Shown one piece after another: positions 6,889-14,732 of a stretch of 32,538 nucleotides of DNA (positions are counted from its first letter, which is position 1; the number at the start of each line of letters is the position of its first letter). The translations under genes were made by a program, and so were the position numbers. Under the pieces are notes generated by a model. That model saw only the letters and a list, made by a program, of their open reading frames with translations, had not been told where the DNA came from and did not search any database. This stretch comes from an uncultured Bacteroidales bacterium (GTDB taxonomy: Bacteria; Bacteroidota; Bacteroidia; Bacteroidales; Paludibacteraceae), in assembly GCA_934725535.1 (NCBI GenBank), contig CAKVBV010000027.1, forward strand, positions 1 through 32,538, read 5' to 3'.

Positions 6889-7881
6889 TTACTCCTCGTT
6901 GAGGGTTACGCGCTTGAAGTCAGTGATAGTGACGTTGTTCTTCTTGAGGACATCCTTCACGAGTTCTTTGGTCTCGCTCATGATGTAAGCCTGCTCAACG
7001 AGCGTGCTCTCCTTGAGGAACTTGCCGAGACGACCTTGCGCAATCATCTCAATCTTCTTCATATTGAGTTGTGCCTCAGCCTCTGCGGGAACGGTAGCGC
7101 GGATGTCGCGTGCCTGCTGTGCCTGCTCGGGTGTGAGCCATCCCTTGGCGGTGTTGGACTCGATGTGCTCGTCGCTGTCAGCGTGTGCGGGGTTGATGCC
7201 GGCCTTGCGGAGAGCGTTCTCCACAGCCTTGGCAATCTCGTCCTGCTTGGTCTTGTCGATAGCCACTGCGAGTTCGTGGTCCTTCACGCTCTGCGGCACG
7301 TGGTCAGCATCGAGGGCGATAGGAGCCATGGAAGCGACCTGCATGGAGATGCCGTGAACGGTGGTCTGGTCAGCGTCAGCCGAGTCAGCACCCACGAGGG
7401 CAGACAGTTTGTTGCCGAGGTGGTTGTAAGCGTCCACCTTGGGGGCAGCGAGGAAGACATAGTCGGAGAGTTCCATCTTCTCGCCCGTAACGCCGGAACG
7501 CTCTGTAACGAGGTCAGCCACAGTCAGTTTGCCGTCCACAACGGTGTTGCGGAGCGCCTCGAGGTCGGCAGGACGTTGGTCCATAGCGATGTCGAGGATG
7601 AGTTTGACCATAGCCACGAAGTCAGCGTTCTTAGCCACGAAGTCGGTCTCGCACTTCACAGCCACGATAGCACCGTAACCGTTCTCGGCACGCCCGAGGA
7701 CACAGCCCTCGGAAGCCTGACGGTCGCTACGCTTGGCAGCAATAGCCTGACCACGTTTGCGAAGGAGGTCGCGAGCCACCTCGAAGTCACCATTGGCCTC
7801 TTCGAGAGCCTTCTTGACATCCATCATACCTGCGCCTGTAAGGTCGCGCAGTTTCTTGATATCTGCTAATGTAACAGCCAT
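6889..7881 (-). CDS. tsf: Translation elongation factor Ts
   Basis: Guanine-nucleotide exchange factor that regenerates EF-Tu-GTP. The 330-residue protein starts with the UBA-like domain (ADIKKLRDLTGAGMMDVKKALEEANGDFEVA) and has the family signature ETDFVAKN at about 78-85 and the TVADLV dimerisation region. The length is typical for Bacteroidetes EF-Ts, which carry a longer core than the E. coli protein. Last gene of the rplM-rpsI-rpsB-tsf operon; a strong hairpin sits in the 92-base gap after rpsB and may reduce read-through or protect the upstream message. Confidence 0.98.
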   Translation of the reverse strand: MAVTLADIKKLRDLTGAGMMDVKKALEEANGDFEVARDLLRKRGQAIAAKRSDRQASEGCVLGRAENGYGAIVAVKCETDFVAKNADFVAMVKLILDIAMDQRPADLEALRNTVVDGKLTVADLVTERSGVTGEKMELSDYVFLAAPKVDAYNHLGNKLSALVGADSADADQTTVHGISMQVASMAPIALDADHVPQSVKDHELAVAIDKTKQDEIAKAVENALRKAGINPAHADSDEHIESNTAKGWLTPEQAQQARDIRATVPAEAEAQLNMKKIEMIAQGRLGKFLKESTLVEQAYIMSETKELVKDVLKKNNVTITDFKRVTLNEE

Positions 7882-7927
7882 AATTATTTACGATTTAGTT
7901 ATTTACGATGTACGATTTTTGCATAGT

Positions 7928-7951
7928 CGGATGCCGGCAAACCGGCATCCG
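7928..7951 (-). terminator. Hairpin between rpsB and tsf (attenuator-like)
   Basis: CGGATGCCGG and CCGGCATCCG form ten perfect pairs around a four-base loop. There is no proper U-tract after it on the minus strand, so it is more likely a partial terminator or an mRNA-stability hairpin. E. coli also has a hairpin between rpsB and tsf. Confidence 0.6.
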
Positions 7952-7973
7952 AGTGTTGTATTCTGTACGAATG

Positions 7974-8816
7974 TTACTCAGCCTTAGCCTCCTCGGCAGG
8001 TGCTTCGGTAGCGGCTACCTTCTCGGCCTCTGCCTTGGGAGCAGCCTTGCGTACGCGCTGACGACGCTCTTTGGGTTGGGGAGCCTCTTCAGCAGCCTGT
8101 GCCTGTGCAGCCTCTTCGTCAGCCTTCTCCACCTTGCGCTCCTCAAGACCCTCCTTGATAGCATCGCATACGGCATTGAGAATCACCTCGATAGACTTGG
8201 TAGCGTCATCGTTGGCAGGGATAACATAATCAATAGGATTAGGGTCGGAGTTCGTGTCCACGATACCGAAAACAGGGATACCCAGACGGTTAGCCTCTGC
8301 CACGGCAATGTGCTCTTTCATCACGTCCACTACGAAGAGTGCGCTCGGGAGACGGGTAAGGTCGGCAATAGAACCGAGGTTCTTCTCCAGTTTCTCGCGT
8401 TGGCGGGTGATTTGGAGTTTCTCACGCTTGGAGATGTTGTCGAATGTGCCATCGGTCATCATCTTGTCGATAGTCGCCATCTTCTTCACAGCCTTGCGGA
8501 TGGTGGGGAAGTTGGTGAGCATACCACCTGCCCAACGCTCGGTGATGTAAGGCATACCAACCTCTTGTGCCTTTTGTGCAACGACTTCCTGACCTTGTTT
8601 CTTGGTAGAAACGAAGAGGATTTTGCGTCCCGACTTGGCGATAGCCTTCAGAGCCTCAGCAGCCTCGTCAATCTTGATGGCGGTCTTGTTGAGGTCAATG
8701 ATGTGGATACCATTGCGCTCCATATATATATAAGGAGCCATAGCGGGATTCCACTTGCGTTTGAGGTGACCGAAATGACAGCCTGCCTCGAGTAGTTGAT
8801 CAAAGTTTGTTCTCAT
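7974..8816 (-). CDS. rpsB: 30S ribosomal protein S2
   Basis: Component of the small ribosomal subunit. The 280-residue protein begins MRTNFDQLLEAGCHFGHLKRKWNP, with the S2 signature GCHFGH and MAPYIYMERNGIHIIDL; the second signature ITERWAGGMLTNFPTIRKAV is at about 89-108, and PDALFVVD-like PSALFVVDVMKE and GIVDTNSDPNPIDYVIPANDDA follow. A C-terminal tail of about 50 residues rich in Ala, Glu and Lys extends past the core fold; such tails are seen in other Bacteroidetes S2 proteins. Third gene of the ribosomal operon, after a 130-base gap holding two hairpins. Confidence 0.98.
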   Translation of the reverse strand: MRTNFDQLLEAGCHFGHLKRKWNPAMAPYIYMERNGIHIIDLNKTAIKIDEAAEALKAIAKSGRKILFVSTKKQGQEVVAQKAQEVGMPYITERWAGGMLTNFPTIRKAVKKMATIDKMMTDGTFDNISKREKLQITRQREKLEKNLGSIADLTRLPSALFVVDVMKEHIAVAEANRLGIPVFGIVDTNSDPNPIDYVIPANDDATKSIEVILNAVCDAIKEGLEERKVEKADEEAAQAQAAEEAPQPKERRQRVRKAAPKAEAEKVAATEAPAEEAKAE

Positions 8817-8858
8817 TTTGTTTGATTTGTTTTGAATTATTGATATAATTTGTCCGTA

Positions 8859-8930
8859 CCTCCCTCAAGCCGCAGAGAAGCGCGGGAGGGAAGAACAACA
8901 GAGTAATCCGCACCCTGAATCGGGCGCGGA
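8859..8930 (-). promoter_or_regulatory. Two hairpins upstream of rpsB (candidate leader element)
   Basis: In transcript order: a perfect nine-pair hairpin (TCCGCGCCC with GGGTGCGGA, one G-U, loop GATTCA; 8907-8930), then a second with CCTCCC/GGGAGG arms and a partly paired GC-rich interior (8859-8889). They fill most of the 130-base rpsI-rpsB gap, which has no recognisable promoter. This could be an S2 autoregulatory site, a processing site or an attenuator. Confidence 0.5.
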
Positions 8931-8946
8931 GTCTCCATTGTTTGGA

Positions 8947-9333
8947 TTAACGTTTACTGAATTGGAAGTGCTTGCGAGCCTTGGGCTGACCGGGTTTCTT
9001 ACGCTCAACCTCACGGGCGTCGCGGGTCATGAAGCCTTCGGCTTTCAGAGCCACCTTGTCTTCGGGGTTCATCTTAACCAGTGCACGTGCGATAGCCAAA
9101 CGCAGCGCCTCTGCCTGCCCCTTGAAGCCACCGCCGTCAAGGTTCACTTTGATGTCATATTTCTCAGCCACACCCAGTGTGTTAAGCGGCTGCTTAACAA
9201 TATATTGAAGAATAGGGCTCGGGAAGTAAACCTCCAAATCACGACCGTTGATAGTGATTTTGCCGGTACCTTCTTGTGCATAAACGCGAGCAACTGCTGC
9301 TTTACGACGACCTAATGCATTAATCATTTCCAT
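8947..9333 (-). CDS. rpsI: 30S ribosomal protein S9
   Basis: Small-subunit protein whose C-terminal tail reaches the P site. The 128-residue protein has the family hallmarks ALGRRKAAVARV at the start, GTGKITINGR, GGGFKGQAEALRLAIARAL, and the universal C-terminal SKR (QFSKR) that contacts P-site tRNA. Starts eight bases after the rplM stop; the pair rplM-rpsI is conserved in most bacteria. Confidence 0.98.
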   Translation of the reverse strand: MEMINALGRRKAAVARVYAQEGTGKITINGRDLEVYFPSPILQYIVKQPLNTLGVAEKYDIKVNLDGGGFKGQAEALRLAIARALVKMNPEDKVALKAEGFMTRDAREVERKKPGQPKARKHFQFSKR

Positions 9334-9341
9334 ATCTCCAA

Positions 9342-9797
9342 TTATTTAAGTGTGTTGATGTCAAGTTGTTTGGGTTGCTGTGCCTGCATATTGTGCTCAG
9401 CACCTGCGAAGATGTAGAGGTTGTCAATGAGTTTGCGTCCCAGACGGTTCTTGGGAAGCATACCCTTAACGACCTTGATAATAAGGTGGTCTGCACCTTT
9501 AGCCAGCAGTTGTGCGGGCGTCATCTCGCGCTGACCTCCGGGGAAACCCGTGTAGCGGATGTAGATGCGGTCGTTCCACTTGTTGCCGGTGAGTTGCACC
9601 TTGTCAGCATTGATAATGATGACATTGTCGCCACAATCCACGTTGGGAGTGTAGTTGGGTTTGTACTTGCCGCGAAGGATTTTAGCGACCTTCGAGCACA
9701 TACGACCAAGGATTTGGCCTTCAGCATCAATCACAACCCACTCTTTCTGAGCGGTTGCCTTGTTTGCTGATACAGTCTTGTAACTTAACGTATCCAT
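9342..9797 (-). CDS. rplM: 50S ribosomal protein L13
   Basis: Early-assembly protein of the large subunit. The 151-residue protein carries EWVVIDAEGQILGRMCSKVAKILRGKYKPNYTPNVDCGD, the conserved VIIINADKVQLTGNKW, and MLPKNRLGRKLIDNLYIFAGAEHNMQAQQP. First gene of the rplM-rpsI-rpsB-tsf operon, behind a 115-base structured leader and a well-formed promoter. In E. coli L13 represses its own operon; the leader structure here makes the same kind of control plausible but unproven. Confidence 0.98.
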   Translation of the reverse strand: MDTLSYKTVSANKATAQKEWVVIDAEGQILGRMCSKVAKILRGKYKPNYTPNVDCGDNVIIINADKVQLTGNKWNDRIYIRYTGFPGGQREMTPAQLLAKGADHLIIKVVKGMLPKNRLGRKLIDNLYIFAGAEHNMQAQQPKQLDINTLK

Positions 9798-9815
9798 TAG
9801 TTAGTTTGTTTTGGC

Positions 9816-9912
9816 TATGCCGACAGACAACTTTACAGGCTCTGCGAGCCCAACTGCCCAGCATAACGGTTGTTAGTTAAATATATTTACCCTTTTCGGA
9901 TTATCCCGAAAA
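9816..9912 (-). promoter_or_regulatory. Structured 5' leader of rplM
   Basis: The predicted leader contains a first hairpin (TTTTCGG/CCGAAAA, 9893-9912), then a larger arm closed by TATGC/GCATA (9816-9820 with 9861-9865) with an inner GGCTC/GAGCC stem (9838-9850). Ribosomal leaders for L13 are known in other bacteria, and one may have been described for Bacteroidia; I cannot confirm a match here. Confidence 0.5.
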
Positions 9913-9918
9913 AGCGCA

Positions 9919-9949
9919 CAAAGGTACTGCTTTTTTCTTATCCGTGCAA
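9919..9949 (-). promoter_or_regulatory. Promoter of the rplM-rpsI-rpsB-tsf operon
   Basis: TTG (9947-9949) and TACCTTTG (9919-9926) with 20 bases between, a strong Bacteroidetes sigma-ABfr promoter. Transcript start is expected near 9912. A palindrome, GCATTTTT/AAAAATGC, lies just upstream at 9958-9978. Confidence 0.82.
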
Positions 9950-10138
9950 GAGTTGCGGCATTTTTGTACAAAAAATGCAGAATGTACCCCTCTCCCTCAT
10001 ACGCCTTATTAATCTTTTTTGGCTAAAAGCATACTGTCATCGTCAGGCTATCCATCCGCTATCCTCTCGCTATCCACTCGTAGAAGTCTCACTTTTACAC
10101 CCACTTTGAATGGTATATATTTGTTAAAACTTCAGAAA
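9950..10138. other. Intergenic region between rplM promoter and surface-protein gene
   Basis: No gene seen. It holds an A/T-rich palindrome at 9958-9978 that could end the surface-protein transcript, and the 11-bp repeat at 10047-10085. Confidence 0.5.
10047..10085. repeat. 11-bp tandem repeat, 3.5 units (GCTATCCnnTC)
   Basis: GCTATCC starts at 10047, 10058 and 10069, exactly 11 apart, with a decayed GTAGAA unit at 10080. Nearly the same array occurs at 23354-23392, with the same terminal CGTAGAA. Confidence 0.88.
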
Positions 10139-13100
10139 TTAACGCACTACATGTCCTGTTGCATCAAACAGATACCCACCTTGGCGTATGTACAATTGCC
10201 CGTCTATCAAGTATTTGCGTGCGCCGGTAACTTCGGTTTGCGCGTTGTCAATAACGGTGGTTATACGTTTGCCATTGAGGCAGAGAGCAAAACGGGAGTT
10301 ATGTTTGCCTGCCGGTATGTGGGTGGTGTAGTCTGACAGCAACAAGTTGGTTTCCACGTTGTTATCATAGTCAATGAGCGTGGCGGTGATGCCCTCTGTT
10401 TTATCAGGGAGAGCGAAAGTGTAGTCGCCCTCTGCGGCAATGCGGACCCCCACAGGCACGATGACTTCGTCGCTCATTGGCAGCGAGTTTGCTGCCGCTT
10501 CGATGTGCATAGTGTCGATGAGCGAATAGATGTTGGCACTACCATCATTGAGGGCTTTGGTGAGGTCGAGGTTAGTATCAAAGCCGGTAGTAGCCCCTTC
10601 GTCGCAGAGTTGTATAAAGGTTTTGTCCGCCTCTTTTTCGTTGGTTTGCAGCGAGAGACAGAGGGTGCGGGTCTGTGGTGTGTACTCGCTATGTCGTTGC
10701 GGCGCAAGTGATTGCTGCACACCGGATTGCACCGTCCATTGGAGTGTTCCCGCATACTGCACCAGATAGGCATTCATAGCGCGGAAAGAGTGCGAATTTG
10801 CTTTCTCGACAGCCAGTTGGTTTGTGGTCGGGTTCCACGCATAATAGAAGCCTATCTCAGCATTCGAGGGCGTATAAGTCGGGTATTCATCGGGGTTTTC
10901 CCGCGGGTCGGAATAGGTCTCATCGGCAAAACTCGGCACGCCCATCAGGTTCCAGTCAGAGTCGTAGATGTCGCGGTGGTTTCGCGTGATAGTACATTTA
11001 TACTCAGGCAGTTCCACATTTACCGTTGCCTGCTTCACGATATTCACTTTCTCTTTGGAGGGGAAATAGAGTGCCACTTGGTCGGTGTTCTTGAAGACAG
11101 AGGAGGCGGTGGTGAGTTGGTCGAGGTCGAGCGCAAGCACATAGCCCATATTGGCTTGGAGGGTGAAGTCGGACTTGTCGGTAACGAAAGCCCAGTTGCT
11201 CTCCGAGTCTATCCAGTAGCCCTTTTCGGCACGTGTTTTGCCATCGTAATACTCTATAATCCAATGCTTTCCGTACTCGCCGAAGCCGAAGACCTCGTTC
11301 AGTTCGACATCGAAGGGGAATGAAATCCAATAGAGCGAGCGTTCATAAACGGACAGGGAGGCATCGTTGAGTGTGGCTTTGTCGAATAGCATAACCCCAT
11401 AGACGGTCTGTATGTCCTGCAGGGAATAGTCGCCGCTGAATGTGATTTGCGTGGCCTGTTCATGGTGGCTGCGCAGTATCATCATGTCGGCATTGATTGT
11501 GGCGTTTTCAGCGACTTCACCATTGGGCAGCCATGCCGTGACGAGATGGTTGGTCTTGAAGTCGTACACCACACGGAGCGTGTACTGCCCGCTGCTGTTG
11601 CCTCCGATAATCTGTTCGGAGGTGTCGTCGTTCCAATCCCCCTCGGAGCCTTTGAAGTACTGCGTAGTGTTTTGGTACTTGGCGGTGAGTTTCACGTGCG
11701 CCTTTGTATCTGCCTTGATGTCAATCTGATATACCCAGTTGCCCTTGTCGGCGAAAAGTATCTTGTCTTCGGGCGTGTCGGAGGACACCTTATATATATG
11801 CGGTGCGTCCGCGGCGGTGTTGCCATGCAGGAGCAGGAACTCGCTGCCCGTCTGCTGTGCACCGTCGATGTAGGCGCGGCTGAGGGTATTGGTCTCGCTG
11901 TTCCACGCAAAACGCACATTCGCATTGGCAGGCAACAGCCCGTCGATACCGATATATTCGCCCTCGTTGAGGGAGTCGGACAGGCACTCGCTGTACTTGT
12001 TGGCGATGGTGAACTTGACATTTGTGCCTTTGAGCGTCCAGTGGCAGAAATAATAGTCGAATCCGCTCTCCTGTTTGGCATAGTCGGAGTAGGTCATGCG
12101 GTTGCTGCGTTGGCGATAGTCGTTCCACCCGCCCTCGGCAACGTCGGTGCGAATGTAGTATTCGCCCATGTAGAGGTGAGTGTCAGCCGTGAGCAGAGTG
12201 GCGGCTCCGTCAGCCTGCTGCAAGACAAAATTATAGATGCCTGTCGCCGAAATGGCAGAGATGTCTGCGGCGGGGTACGTGCCGATGGTGGTCCATTCCG
12301 TGCCGGTGATCGTGATATTCGAGCATTGTTGCAGGAGGATGGTCGGCGCATTGATCGGATTGATGTGGAAACTGATGGTATCCAATTGGGATTGCTCCGC
12401 GGTGGCAGTAAGGCTTTGACGCACGGAATGGGAGGGATGGAAAGCGGGCGTGCCGTCGGTATATGCCAACCGGTAGTCGCCCTGCGCCACAGGATATTCC
12501 ACAGAGAGCATCACTTTGCCATCGCCAAACGAGGCGATAAAGCGGTAATTGCCAGGGGCGGTAGGGGTGATGGTCGTGTTGTTTTTGTCTATACTCAACT
12601 GAATATCAGTGCAGTTGTCAAAGGATATCGTTGCACCATTGCTGAACTGCGCGCCATTGGCATTGTATATTTTCAGGTCGTAACTCTGTTGCTCCAAGGC
12701 AATCGTAGTCTCGTAGGTGAAACCGCCCAAAGAGGAGGAGACCAGGGGATTGCTTGTTCCCCAACTGTTGAAACCGCCGCGCACGTCGTAGCCCGACTCG
12801 GTGGAGTTGTATATCATCCAGATACCTGTGCTATAGTACGAGGTACTATTCGTTTTTTTCGGTGTCTGTCCGCGCTCGGGGATAAACATATTCATCTTGC
12901 TACTCCTGTCACCACGATACACAGCGTTGTTGGTGTAGAACTCATTGTAGCCGGACATATCCTTGTCGCTGAACGCCACATACGTGAAAGTGTTGCTTGA
13001 CAGGGCAAAATAGTACACGTCCGTGTTGCCCAACTGCGTCATCTCGCCGAAATCAATACGTTTGGTCTTGGGCTTCACGCCCTTGCCTGATGCCCACACA

Positions 13101-14026
13101 TCACCACTAAACGTGTAAACATACACATTGCTCCAATCGAGGGTGTTCTTGAAATATATGACCGGCGCAAAGGTTGCTGTCACACAACCCGCTACCGTGG
13201 CGGTGATAGTGGTCGTGGGATTGGTGGCATCCTCTATCTGCACCCCGCCTGCCGTTAGCCATTCTTTGAAGATATAGCCGGTATTCGCGGTGGCGGTAAT
13301 AGATACCGATTCATCTTTCCTTATGGTGATAGAGCCGGTTGGTTCTGTAGTTCCATTGCCATCGTCAGTAATCAGTACCGTATATTCGCCAGTGTCATCT
13401 TTTGTCCATTGCGCATACAATGTCAAGTCATCGCTGATTTGCTTGCTTTCTTCTGCGTAATACGCGTCGCCCGTTCCGTCAGCCGCAGTATTCCATCCCG
13501 AAAACGAATATCCTTCGTTAGTCAATCCGTCCCCATTTGCTATGGTTAGATTTTCGTTGCTCAGTCCTGATGTGCTACCCACGGAACCGCTACCACCATT
13601 GGCATTGTACGTAATCGTTACATCATAGGCATAATCCACCCACGCACTACCGATGTACATCTTCCCGCTCCACACATCAGTTGTCGTCCACGTCTGAAAA
13701 GGCACCACCTGTGCCTTCCATGTCGAACCGCTATATTGTTGAAATTGTAACTCATCCAATCCCTCATACTTCTCCTTCATTGTCCCGTCGTATATAGGGG
13801 TGCCCTTGTAGGTTTTGCTTGATTTCGTCATCGTTGTGTGACACCATGCACTCTCACCTTTGCTCATACAACCGTTTGCCTTAATTGTATAATTATCAGG
13901 GTTGGCAAATACGTAGTACAATGTATGTGTAGTCTCTGCAGAAAGACTTGCACACGCCATCACCAGCAGTAGTATGGAAAATATTCTATTTATCAATATA
14001 TTTGTCTTCATATCAATGTGTTTCAT
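10139..14026 (-). CDS. Large secreted surface protein with Listeria-Bacteroides repeats and C-terminal tag
   Basis: 1295-residue exported protein. A hydrophobic signal peptide (ILINRIFSILLLVMACASLSA) ends near residue 31; Met1 or Met6 could be the start. Residues about 135-215 hold a Listeria-Bacteroides repeat (ITYNANGGSGSVG, then YSFSGWNTAADGTG and LTLYAQW), and about 214-290 an InlB-B/bacterial repeat (TATANTGYIFKEWLT). Residues about 893-1130 contain a domain with SFPFDVELNEVFG, YYDGKTRAEKG and DSDWNLMGVP that also appears in the LRR protein at 17741. The last 25 residues (KYLIDGQLYIRQGGYLFDAT and GHVVR) resemble the tail of the 999-residue neighbour, probably a type IX-like sorting tag. 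Likely an adhesin or surface-layer protein; ligand unknown. Follows the 127-residue gene by five bases. Confidence 0.88.
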   Translation of the reverse strand: MKHIDMKTNILINRIFSILLLVMACASLSAETTHTLYYVFANPDNYTIKANGCMSKGESAWCHTTMTKSSKTYKGTPIYDGTMKEKYEGLDELQFQQYSGSTWKAQVVPFQTWTTTDVWSGKMYIGSAWVDYAYDVTITYNANGGSGSVGSTSGLSNENLTIANGDGLTNEGYSFSGWNTAADGTGDAYYAEESKQISDDLTLYAQWTKDDTGEYTVLITDDGNGTTEPTGSITIRKDESVSITATANTGYIFKEWLTAGGVQIEDATNPTTTITATVAGCVTATFAPVIYFKNTLDWSNVYVYTFSGDVWASGKGVKPKTKRIDFGEMTQLGNTDVYYFALSSNTFTYVAFSDKDMSGYNEFYTNNAVYRGDRSSKMNMFIPERGQTPKKTNSTSYYSTGIWMIYNSTESGYDVRGGFNSWGTSNPLVSSSLGGFTYETTIALEQQSYDLKIYNANGAQFSNGATISFDNCTDIQLSIDKNNTTITPTAPGNYRFIASFGDGKVMLSVEYPVAQGDYRLAYTDGTPAFHPSHSVRQSLTATAEQSQLDTISFHINPINAPTILLQQCSNITITGTEWTTIGTYPAADISAISATGIYNFVLQQADGAATLLTADTHLYMGEYYIRTDVAEGGWNDYRQRSNRMTYSDYAKQESGFDYYFCHWTLKGTNVKFTIANKYSECLSDSLNEGEYIGIDGLLPANANVRFAWNSETNTLSRAYIDGAQQTGSEFLLLHGNTAADAPHIYKVSSDTPEDKILFADKGNWVYQIDIKADTKAHVKLTAKYQNTTQYFKGSEGDWNDDTSEQIIGGNSSGQYTLRVVYDFKTNHLVTAWLPNGEVAENATINADMMILRSHHEQATQITFSGDYSLQDIQTVYGVMLFDKATLNDASLSVYERSLYWISFPFDVELNEVFGFGEYGKHWIIEYYDGKTRAEKGYWIDSESNWAFVTDKSDFTLQANMGYVLALDLDQLTTASSVFKNTDQVALYFPSKEKVNIVKQATVNVELPEYKCTITRNHRDIYDSDWNLMGVPSFADETYSDPRENPDEYPTYTPSNAEIGFYYAWNPTTNQLAVEKANSHSFRAMNAYLVQYAGTLQWTVQSGVQQSLAPQRHSEYTPQTRTLCLSLQTNEKEADKTFIQLCDEGATTGFDTNLDLTKALNDGSANIYSLIDTMHIEAAANSLPMSDEVIVPVGVRIAAEGDYTFALPDKTEGITATLIDYDNNVETNLLLSDYTTHIPAGKHNSRFALCLNGKRITTVIDNAQTEVTGARKYLIDGQLYIRQGGYLFDATGHVVR

Positions 14027-14031
14027 TATGG

Positions 14032-14415
14032 TTACAAGGTTTTACTTCTCTTCTGTTTTGCGGCAATTGCCACGCCTGCTACACCAGCAAACACCAACAT
14101 TATCCACGGTTCGCCAATGGGCGACTCGGGATCTTGGTTTACATCCCCCGGAGTGATAAAACCATTCCTGCGATTTGTGATACGAGATGGAGTGTTCAAG
14201 CCCGCCATTTCTGCCGCACCATCACTGGGCAAATAGTCGGAAAAAGGTGTATATACGGGCGTATTACCATCACACATATAAGAATACAACTCGTACGCAG
14301 CGACATTCGTGTTGCTAAACACATTACCACCAAACGCATATTCCTGCGCTTGAGTATCAAGACCAAACGCACATATTACCACCAAAATCGGTATATAAAA
14401 TCTTCGCCTTCGCAT
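14032..14415 (-). CDS. Small exported protein with C-terminal PIGEPW-transmembrane-basic tail
   Basis: 127 residues, no known family. The N-terminus MRRRRFYIPILVVICAFGLD followed by TQAQ is a signal peptide cleaved near residue 24. The C-terminus is tripartite: a short motif PIGEPW, a hydrophobic span (IMLVFAGVAGVAIAA) and a basic end KQKRSK. That layout is the one used by sortase and exosortase substrates (LPXTG, PEP-CTERM), though the motif is not a standard one. The middle is polar, with YSYMCDGNTPVYTPFSDYLP. First gene of an operon with the 1295-residue surface protein, behind a consensus promoter, so it may be a partner or anchor of that protein. Confidence 0.75.
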   Translation of the reverse strand: MRRRRFYIPILVVICAFGLDTQAQEYAFGGNVFSNTNVAAYELYSYMCDGNTPVYTPFSDYLPSDGAAEMAGLNTPSRITNRRNGFITPGDVNQDPESPIGEPWIMLVFAGVAGVAIAAKQKRSKTL

Positions 14416-14516
14416 ACTTCGGTATTAGACCACAATTTATGTACAGATGCAACAGCAAGATAAATCTTCCTGTCTTTTGTACAGCAAACAGACAATCACT
14501 CTATACAAGAGTGCAG

Positions 14517-14548
14517 CAAAATTACTAAAAATACAGATACTATGCAAA
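14517..14548 (-). promoter_or_regulatory. Promoter of the 127-residue gene / surface-protein operon
   Basis: TTTG (14545-14548) and TAATTTTG (14517-14524), exactly 20 bases apart: full Bacteroidetes consensus. It leaves a leader of about 95 bases. Confidence 0.83.
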
Positions 14549-14662
14549 CATATTGAGTACAGAATCATTTATTTGCAAACAAAAAACATGCGCAAACGAT
14601 TGCACAGAAATAAAAAGTGCTGTTATAACGATGCGAACAGCGTCATCATTCAAGCATAACAT

Positions 14663-14700
14663 AGCAAGAGGCTGCCCACATTTGCAGACAGCCTCTTGCT
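14663..14700 (-). terminator. Terminator hairpin after the 999-residue surface protein gene
   Basis: AGCAAGAGGCTG and CAGCCTCTTGCT form twelve perfect pairs around a 14-base loop, 33 bases past the stop codon. The U-tract is poor. The CAGCC core and overall shape resemble the tsf terminator. Confidence 0.75.
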
Positions 14701-14732
14701 TATGAATAGGGTATTATGCATATCTATGCAGG

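Larger units (their letters stand above)
14416..14732. other. Intergenic region between two surface-protein operons
   Basis: No gene seen in these 317 bases. It contains the promoter at 14517-14548, an A/T-rich stretch and the terminator hairpin at 14663-14700. Confidence 0.6.

Noticed and set aside
9958..9978. GCATTTTT/AAAAATGC palindrome as a regulator binding site
   Set aside because: A/T-rich palindromes are common by chance here; a terminator for the surface-protein gene is as likely. Noted but not claimed.
11447..13000. 517-residue plus-strand frame within the surface-protein gene
   Set aside because: Antisense shadow caused by codon bias; the minus-strand frame has signal peptide, repeats and tail.
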